Origin: Azospirillum thermophilum
Lineage (GTDB): Bacteria > Pseudomonadota > Alphaproteobacteria > Azospirillales > Azospirillaceae
DNA length: 64,000 bases
Reading direction: 5' to 3'
Assembly (NCBI RefSeq): GCF_003130795.1
Contig: NZ_CP029356.1
Span: forward strand, 818,609 to 882,608
The notes under the pieces are model-generated. The model was not told where the DNA came from. It searched no databases and worked only from the letters and a program-made list of their open reading frames with translations. Both the position numbers and the translations under genes were made by a program. This document shows positions 58,645 through 64,000 of this stretch, one piece after another. Numbering within the stretch: the stretch's first letter is position 1; each line of letters begins with the position of its first letter.

Positions 58645-59259
58645 TCACCTGTCCACGAACCGGCGCCGCGCCGAGGCGACGGAAAAGGTGACGAAGGGGT
58701 CGCCGGGGAAGCGGGCCTCCAGCCCTTCCAGCGCCGGAAGGACCTCCGGATGGCCGGTCTCCAGCAGAGCTTCCACAACCGCCAGGCACACGTTGATGTC
58801 CGGATCCCGCTGCAGGACGCCGGTCAGCCAATCGAACCGCTCCGCCACCGGAAGGCGCCCGACGAGAAGGGCGGCGAAGATGCGCAGGTCCGGGTCGGAG
58901 GAGTCGAGCAGCGGCCGGACCGCCGGAGCCGCCACCTCCCCGGGCATCTGCTGCAGGCTTTCGGCGACGGCGTTGCGCAGGCCTGCATCCTCGCTGTCGA
59001 GCAGCGGCACCAGGGCCGCGGCGGCCTCCGCCGTTCCCAGCCGGGCGAGAGCCGTCAGGACGACCTCCCGCACGCTCGGGTCGTCCTCCTGCGGCAACCG
59101 GCCGGCCAGCGCCCCGGCGCCGTCGGCCCGCCCGGCCAGCGCCAGGGCGGCACGGCGGCGGACGGCCGGATCGGCATCGGCGAGCCCGGCGACGGGATCG
59201 ACGCCGGCCCCGGTGTCCTGACGGGCCGACGCATCCTTCTTCGGTTTCACGAGTGCCAT
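58645..59259 (-). CDS. HEAT-repeat protein within the chemosensory operon
   Basis: The protein has 204 residues. Repeated helical pairs are seen from about residue 20: DADPAVRRRAALALAGRADGAGALAGRL, EDDPSVREVVLTALARLGTAEAAAALVPLL, SEDAGLRNAVAESLQQMPGEVAAPAVRPLL, SSDPDLRIFAALLVGRLPVAERFDWLTGVL, and a fifth with DPDINVCLAVVEALLETGHPEVLPAL. This is a HEAT/PBS-lyase-type solenoid, a binding scaffold without catalytic residues. It lies between cheB and cheR and is translationally close to both. What it binds is unknown; receptor arrays or CheA are the natural candidates. Confidence 0.93.
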   Translation of the reverse strand: MALVKPKKDASARQDTGAGVDPVAGLADADPAVRRRAALALAGRADGAGALAGRLPQEDDPSVREVVLTALARLGTAEAAAALVPLLDSEDAGLRNAVAESLQQMPGEVAAPAVRPLLDSSDPDLRIFAALLVGRLPVAERFDWLTGVLQRDPDINVCLAVVEALLETGHPEVLPALEGLEARFPGDPFVTFSVASARRRFVDR

Positions 59260-59278
59260 CGCCGTCTTCCCTTTCCGT

Positions 59279-60382
59279 TCACGCCGTGCCGTCGGTGCCG
59301 ATCCAGCGCAGAAGCTGCCCGGCGACCTTCTCGGAGGGCAGCACCAGATCGGCGCCGTCCCGGCGGATCAATTCCTGCGGCATGCCGAAGACGACCGCGC
59401 TCTCCTCGGATTCGGCGATGGTGCGGCCGCCCAGGCGGTGCAGCGTCGCCATCGTCTCCGCCCCGTCATAGCCCATGCCGGTCAGCAGGACCCCGACCAG
59501 ACGCCCGGCCGGCAGGAGACGCAAGGCGCTCTCCACCAGCACGTCGACGTTGGGGTGCCAGGGCTTGCCCTCGACCGGCGGAATCGGCGTGGCGATCAGC
59601 CGCCCGCCGCGCCGCGCCACCTGCAGATCCGCCCCGCCACGCGCGATGTAGACCGTGCCGGGCTCGATGGGCATCGCCCGCTCCGCCTCCACCACCCGCA
59701 GCGCGCAGATGTCGTCGAGCCGCCGCGCCAGCGTGCCGGTAAAGGAGGCCGGCATGTGCTGGGCGACCAGGACGGGCCAGGCGAATCCGGCGGGCAGGGC
59801 CGGCAGGATCTCCTCCAGCGTGCCGGGGCCGCCGGTGGACACGCCGACCAGCACCAGACCCTCGACGGTTCCCAGGGAATTCTGACGCGGGGGCGCAGGG
59901 GCCGCGACCTCATCGGCCGGAGTCACGAAATCCTCGCCGGCGATGCGGGCGCGGGCGAGCCGCAGACGCTCGCGCAGCCCGCGGGTGCGGCGCGGACGCG
60001 AGGTGGCCGCCGCCCGCACCGTCTCGACCAGAGCGTCGGCGATGGCGGTCAGCCCGCCGGTTCCGGGCTTCTGCACCGCCTCGACGGCACCGAGCCGCAG
60101 CGCCTCCAGCGTTTCCTCCGCCCCCTCGCCGGTGAGGGCGGAGACCATGACGACCGGCTTGGGGTGCTCCACCATGATGCGGCCGAGACAGGTCAGACCG
60201 TCCATGCCCGGCATCGTCACGTCGAGGGTCACCACGTCCGGGTCGAACACCGGCAGGCTGGCGAGCGCCTGGGCACCGGTGGCCGCGGTTTCCACGGTGA
60301 AGCCGGCCTCCGTCAGGATCCCGGCGATCCGCCGGCGCATCAGGGCGGAATCATCGACCACCAGAACCTTGGTCATTCCCAT
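59279..60382 (-). CDS. CheB methylesterase of the second system
   Basis: The protein has 367 residues. The receiver has VVDDSALMRRR and Asp54 in VVTLDVTMPGMDG. The catalytic domain carries Ser in VGVSTGGPGTL, His in VAQHMPASFT and Asp in LTGMGYDGAETM, so the triad is intact. It should demethylate the cytosolic receptor and be controlled by the operon's CheA. Start alternatives two codons apart (60382 or 60376) make no difference to function. It lies 9 nt after the triple-CheW gene. Confidence 0.95.
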   Translation of the reverse strand: MGMTKVLVVDDSALMRRRIAGILTEAGFTVETAATGAQALASLPVFDPDVVTLDVTMPGMDGLTCLGRIMVEHPKPVVMVSALTGEGAEETLEALRLGAVEAVQKPGTGGLTAIADALVETVRAAATSRPRRTRGLRERLRLARARIAGEDFVTPADEVAAPAPPRQNSLGTVEGLVLVGVSTGGPGTLEEILPALPAGFAWPVLVAQHMPASFTGTLARRLDDICALRVVEAERAMPIEPGTVYIARGGADLQVARRGGRLIATPIPPVEGKPWHPNVDVLVESALRLLPAGRLVGVLLTGMGYDGAETMATLHRLGGRTIAESEESAVVFGMPQELIRRDGADLVLPSEKVAGQLLRWIGTDGTA

Positions 60383-60391
60383 CCGCCGTCG

Positions 60392-61951
60392 TCACTTGGC
60401 CGGAAGGAGGGCGGCGAGGCGCTCCATGTCCAGCAGCTCGGCCGGGTCCATCAGCAGGATCATCCGCCGCCCGCCGCCGGCCTCCTCCAGCGTCGCGACA
60501 CGGCGGATCAGGCGATGCTGTGCCTGCGACACCGCCGGGGCCGGCCCGATGGCCCGGTCGGGGATGCGCTGCAGTCCGGCAAGGCCATCCACCAGCAGCC
60601 CGGCCCGCGCTTCGCCGGAGGCGACCACCACCACCCGGCCGCGGTCGCCCTGCCCGACCGCCTGCGGCAGATGGAGCAGCCGGCGCTGGTCGATCAGCGG
60701 CACGACGGCCCCGCGCAGCGTCACCACCCCGGCGACGAATTCCGGAGCGTTCGGCAGCGGCGTCGGCGCATCCGGCCGGCGCAGCACCTCCTGCACCGCC
60801 GCGACCGGCAGGCCGTACTCCGCCCCGGCCAGCCGGAAGACCAGCACGCTCTCGCTCCGCTCCGTTGCGCCCGCCGGCGCCGGCTGGCTCATCGCCGTCT
60901 CCTCCTGCCCACCCGCCAGAGCAACGCCGTGCCGGAACAGCCGTTCCGCCGACAGCAGGGAAACGAGACGACGCCCGCCGTCCGCCCTGACGATGCCGTC
61001 GAGATCCTCGAACTCCGCCTCCCGTGCCAGCAGCGGCGGCACCGGGTCGATGCGCGCCCGCTCGATGCGCAGAAGCTCCCGCACATCGTCGACCAGAAGG
61101 CCGACCGGCTCCTCGCGGCCGGTCGCGGCGTCGCGGGTCCGGGCGACGACCACCCGCCGTCCGCCCCCGTTCACCTTGCCGCCATCGGCCCCGTCGCCAT
61201 CCCTCCCGTCGTCCAGGGCGAACAGCGCCCGCAGGGCGACCAGCGGCAGCAGCCCGTCCCGCAGCGTCATCACTCCCAGCAGATGCGCCCCGGCCCTCGG
61301 CAGGCGCGTAACACCGGCCGGAGCCGGCACGACCTCCGCCACCCGGTCGACCGGCAGGGCGAACTCCTGTCCGCCGACCTGGAAGACCAGCAGCCCCACC
61401 TCGTCCACCGCCGCCCTGACTGCCGCCCCGGCCGCCGGACCGGCCGCGACCACCGGCACGGCGTCGCCGCCGTCGCTGCGGGCGAGGTCGCGGAACTGGC
61501 GGTCGATGACGGTCCCGGCATCGAGCAGCATCAGCGGCGGCGCCCGCAGCATCCCCGACAGAAGCTCAGGGTCCAGCCCGCTCTCCACCCCCGGGTCCAC
61601 CGGATCGACGGTATCGGCGGGGACGGCGACCAGCCCGGCCATCCGGTCGACCAGAAGCCCGACCGCCTGCCCGCCATGGCGGACGATCACGACCCGGGCA
61701 GCGGTTCCGCGGCCCGCCGTGGCCGCTTCCGCCTCCAGCCCCATCGCCCGCGCAAGGTCGAGCACCGGGATCGCCAGTCCCTGGCGCTGGGCGAGCCCCT
61801 CGAGGGCCGGCGGCCCCAGCGGGATGCGGACCAGCGCCGGCGGTCGCACCACCTCCAGCACGTCCGGCAACGGCAGGGCGAAGCCGAAGCCGCCGGCGGT
61901 GAAGGTCACCAGCCGCAGCTCGCCGTCCGTCTCTTCGGCCTGGTCAGCCAT
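60392..61951 (-). CDS. Protein with three tandem CheW domains
   Basis: The protein has 519 residues. Three CheW-like modules are read at about 10-155 (LVTFTAGGFGFALPLPDVLEVV), 183-345 (LLVFQVGGQEFALPVDRVAEVV, LLGVMTLRDGLLPLVALRALF) and 366-510 (VLVFRLAGAEYGLPVAAVQEVL, FVAGVVTLRGAVVPLIDQRRLL). Each carries the internal GLLVD strand. The linkers are Asp/Gly-rich. No single-domain CheW is encoded in this operon, so this protein must do all coupling between receptor and CheA. Tandem CheW domains are uncommon, and three in one chain more so. Confidence 0.93.
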   Translation of the reverse strand: MADQAEETDGELRLVTFTAGGFGFALPLPDVLEVVRPPALVRIPLGPPALEGLAQRQGLAIPVLDLARAMGLEAEAATAGRGTAARVVIVRHGGQAVGLLVDRMAGLVAVPADTVDPVDPGVESGLDPELLSGMLRAPPLMLLDAGTVIDRQFRDLARSDGGDAVPVVAAGPAAGAAVRAAVDEVGLLVFQVGGQEFALPVDRVAEVVPAPAGVTRLPRAGAHLLGVMTLRDGLLPLVALRALFALDDGRDGDGADGGKVNGGGRRVVVARTRDAATGREEPVGLLVDDVRELLRIERARIDPVPPLLAREAEFEDLDGIVRADGGRRLVSLLSAERLFRHGVALAGGQEETAMSQPAPAGATERSESVLVFRLAGAEYGLPVAAVQEVLRRPDAPTPLPNAPEFVAGVVTLRGAVVPLIDQRRLLHLPQAVGQGDRGRVVVVASGEARAGLLVDGLAGLQRIPDRAIGPAPAVSQAQHRLIRRVATLEEAGGGRRMILLMDPAELLDMERLAALLPAK

Positions 61952-61974
61952 GGTCGGGCCTCCTGCGGCGCTGT

Positions 61975-63951
61975 TCAGCTTCCACCCAGCAGCTCGTCGG
62001 CCATGGCGGCGATCTCCTCGATCGCGGAGGCCAGCTCCTCCGCGCCCTTGGCCTGCTCGCGCGCGGCCTTGGCGGCCTCGCCGGCGGCAAGGTTGGCGGC
62101 GGACGCGGACGAGGCGACCTGATCGACGCCCTTCTGGACCTCCTGCACGGCGCCGCCGATCTCGGTGGCGGCATCGGCGATCTGACGGCTGCCCTCCGCG
62201 ACGGCCTGCAGGTCCTGGACGGCGGTGGCGAGCGTCACGGCGAGGCTGCGGTGGCGGGCCGCCTCCTGCCCGGCGGCGGCGGCGATCTCCTCCATGTCGC
62301 GGCGGACGCGCACCACCTGGTCCTGCAGGGTCCGGACGATGTCCTTGACCTTCTCCGCGCTCTCGCCGCTGTCGCGGGCCAGGTTGCGGATGTCGTTGCT
62401 GACCACGGTGAAGCCGCGGCCGTAGTCGCCGGCCCGCGCCGCCTCGATCGATCCGCTGACCGCCAGCATGCCGGTCTGGATCGACACGACGGTGATGGCG
62501 TCCACCACCTTGTCGATCCGCCGCCCGACACGGTCGAGGGAATCGAGCTGCGCCACCGTCGCGCGGGCGGCCTCGACCGAGCCGAGCACGCCGACGGAAA
62601 GCTGGCCGACATTCTCGTGCGTCTCGCCCAGCAAGGCGGTCATCGCGGCGCAGCGGGACGACGCCTCGTCCGCACGGGTCCGGCTGAGGTGGGCGCCCGC
62701 CTCGATCTCGGCGACGGCGGAGGTGAGCTGCTGGGTAGCCGCGCTCTGGGAGCGGGCACCGGCGGCGATCTGGTTGATCGCGATCATGATCTGCGCGGCG
62801 GCGCGGTTGATCTCCTCGATGGTCGCCGACAGCTCCTCCGCGGCGGAGGCCAGCTCCTCCGCCGTCGCCCGGACATTGGCGGTCGCCTCCAGCTCGTCGG
62901 CCACGTTGGACATCTGGGCGGCGGCCTGCTCGCTCTCGGCCAGCGCCTCGGCCTGCTGGCCGACGGTCTTCAACGCCTCCTCGCTGGCGGCCGACTGCTC
63001 CTCGGCGGCGGCGGCGATGGCCTCGGCCCCCCTCAGCGCCTCGCGGGCGGCGAGGTCGGCCTCGGCCGCCGCACGGATCGTCTCCTGAGCGCCACGCACG
63101 ATGGCGGCCATGTCGACGCGCACCGACTCCAGGCGCTGGGCCACCTCGCGCCCGCGGGCGACCTCCGCCTGGGCCGATTGGGCCGATCCGACGATGCCCG
63201 CGGCGATCCGGCCGACCGCCTCCTGGATCTCGGCGACCATGGCCTGGATTTCACCGGCACTGCGCTCCGACCGTTCGGCCAGCGCCTGCACCTCGTCGGC
63301 GACGACGGCGAAGCCCTTGCCGACATCGCCGGCACGGGCCGCCTCGATGGCGGCGTTCAGGGCCAGCAGGTTGGTCTGGTCGGCGATGGCCGCCACCCCC
63401 TGGACGGTCGCCCCGATCTCCGCCGCATGGCGTTCCAGGTCGCGCACCAGGGCCACCGCGGCGTCCTGGCGCTCGGCCGCCTGGACGATGCCGTCGACGG
63501 AGGCGAGAATCTGTGCCGTCACGTCCTTCACGATGATCTGCAGCGCCTCGACCCGGGCGACCGACCGCTCGGCATTGTCCCTGGCGCCGCCGATGAGGGC
63601 GGCGGCGCGGCCGATCATCCGCTGCGACTGCTGGGTGGCGCCGGCGGCCTCCTCGGCGCCGGAAGCGATCTGCTCCATCGCCTTGCGCAGTTCCTCGGCG
63701 GCGGCAGCGGCCTCGGCAACGCCGCTCGCCAGCTCGCTGGAGGCGGCGGCGACCCCCTGGGCCGCCTTGCGCCGGCGGTCGCTGGCACGGGCCCGGCGCT
63801 GCTGCGCGGCGGAGGCGGTGCCGCCGCCCCGGGCTCCCCCGATGGCCTTGCCGTTGTTCGCCGGAGCGTCGAGGTCCGGCCCCTCCGCCCCGGCCGCCGC
63901 CTTTTCCACCGCAAGTGCCGAGGCGATCTGCTTCTTCTTGATCAGTGCCAT
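61975..63951 (-). CDS. Cytosolic methyl-accepting protein with two signalling tips
   Basis: The protein has 658 residues with no membrane helix or sensor domain. It is nearly all Ala/Glu/Gln-rich coiled coil. Residues 186-240 form a standard MCP hairpin tip ([31 protein letters not shown]). Residues 486-540 form a second, diverged tip ([36 protein letters not shown]). The Gln-Thr pairs are 192-193 and 492-493, exactly 300 residues apart. The basic N-terminus ([17 protein letters not shown]) could bind a partner or membrane. It is the only receptor of the operon. A single MCP module has one tip, so this is effectively two MCP cytoplasmic domains in one chain. Confidence 0.92.
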   Translation of the reverse strand: MALIKKKQIASALAVEKAAAGAEGPDLDAPANNGKAIGGARGGGTASAAQQRRARASDRRRKAAQGVAAASSELASGVAEAAAAAEELRKAMEQIASGAEEAAGATQQSQRMIGRAAALIGGARDNAERSVARVEALQIIVKDVTAQILASVDGIVQAAERQDAAVALVRDLERHAAEIGATVQGVAAIADQTNLLALNAAIEAARAGDVGKGFAVVADEVQALAERSERSAGEIQAMVAEIQEAVGRIAAGIVGSAQSAQAEVARGREVAQRLESVRVDMAAIVRGAQETIRAAAEADLAAREALRGAEAIAAAAEEQSAASEEALKTVGQQAEALAESEQAAAQMSNVADELEATANVRATAEELASAAEELSATIEEINRAAAQIMIAINQIAAGARSQSAATQQLTSAVAEIEAGAHLSRTRADEASSRCAAMTALLGETHENVGQLSVGVLGSVEAARATVAQLDSLDRVGRRIDKVVDAITVVSIQTGMLAVSGSIEAARAGDYGRGFTVVSNDIRNLARDSGESAEKVKDIVRTLQDQVVRVRRDMEEIAAAAGQEAARHRSLAVTLATAVQDLQAVAEGSRQIADAATEIGGAVQEVQKGVDQVASSASAANLAAGEAAKAAREQAKGAEELASAIEEIAAMADELLGGS

Positions 63952-64000
63952 GCCCTGTCGCGCTCCCCTGTATGCGCCCGCACCTTCGTTCCCAGGTCCG

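Noticed and set aside
59438..62122. An 894-codon plus-strand frame across cheB and the triple-CheW gene
   Set aside because: It runs antisense through two well-defined genes and is rich in His/Gln/Arg without any family signature.

Overview
The window looks like chromosomal DNA of a GC-rich alphaproteobacterium, most likely Azospirillum or a close relative in the Azospirillaceae/Rhodospirillales. The reasons are a CtrA-ChpT cell-cycle pair, a ChvG/ChvI-type two-component system, a cheA-cheW-cheY-cheB-cheR operon in the order described for Azospirillum Che1, a suf operon with a DUF59 gene, and many HWE/HisKA_2-type kinases. The genus assignment is inference. I saw no tRNA, rRNA, CRISPR array, insertion sequence or phage. 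The reading frames are dense, nearly all intact, and often joined by 4-nt stop/start overlaps.

Layout. 1-2.3 kb: the edge of a Pel-like exopolysaccharide locus on the minus strand (sugar-nucleotide epimerase, GH114 hydrolase, and a PelA-middle-domain-like protein cut by the window edge). 2.5-6.8 kb: a DivK-like receiver, a glutathione S-transferase, and a lipoprotein-ChvI-ChvG type operon. 7.5-11.5 kb: an unknown Ala-rich coiled-coil protein and a three-gene envelope-stress operon (ElaB/YqjD-like, YqjE-like, DUF3618). 11.7-18.4 kb: a complete iron-regulated SUF Fe-S cluster operon (rrf2-sufB-C-D-S-U-T-A) ending in a strong bidirectional terminator. 18.5-28.5 kb: a transmembrane chemoreceptor, a CheR-like methyltransferase, aminopeptidase N, a cytochrome c, a CoxG-like protein, a lipoprotein and two folate genes. 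28.7-34.7 kb: a secreted TPR-like protein, a BON lipoprotein, a cell-wall amidase, small proteins, purU and tyrA. 34.8-38.5 kb: fliI-fliJ, ctrA, cspA and small basic proteins. 38.6-44.3 kb: a Che1/F5-type chemotaxis operon. 44.5-52 kb: chpT, small proteins, two histidine kinases, a phytase-like lipoprotein, a NifX-like protein and a DUF2076 protein.

52.1-64 kb holds two unusual signalling modules. The first is a three-gene operon: a CheC-type phosphatase, a multi-PAS HWE-type histidine kinase and a single-domain receiver. The second is a complete second chemosensory operon on the opposite strand. In transcription order it encodes a cytosolic MCP with two separate signalling tips exactly 300 residues apart, a protein with three CheW domains, CheB, a HEAT-repeat protein, CheR, CheY, CheA and a tiny STAS protein. 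It has no ordinary single-domain CheW and no transmembrane receptor. This cluster is the best candidate for an under-described system in the window.

Taken together, the window is rich in regulators that link motility (FliI/J, Che1), cell-cycle phosphorelay (ChpT to CtrA), envelope sensing (ChvG/ChvI) and surface polysaccharide. Functions are assigned from motifs read by eye. No database search was run.
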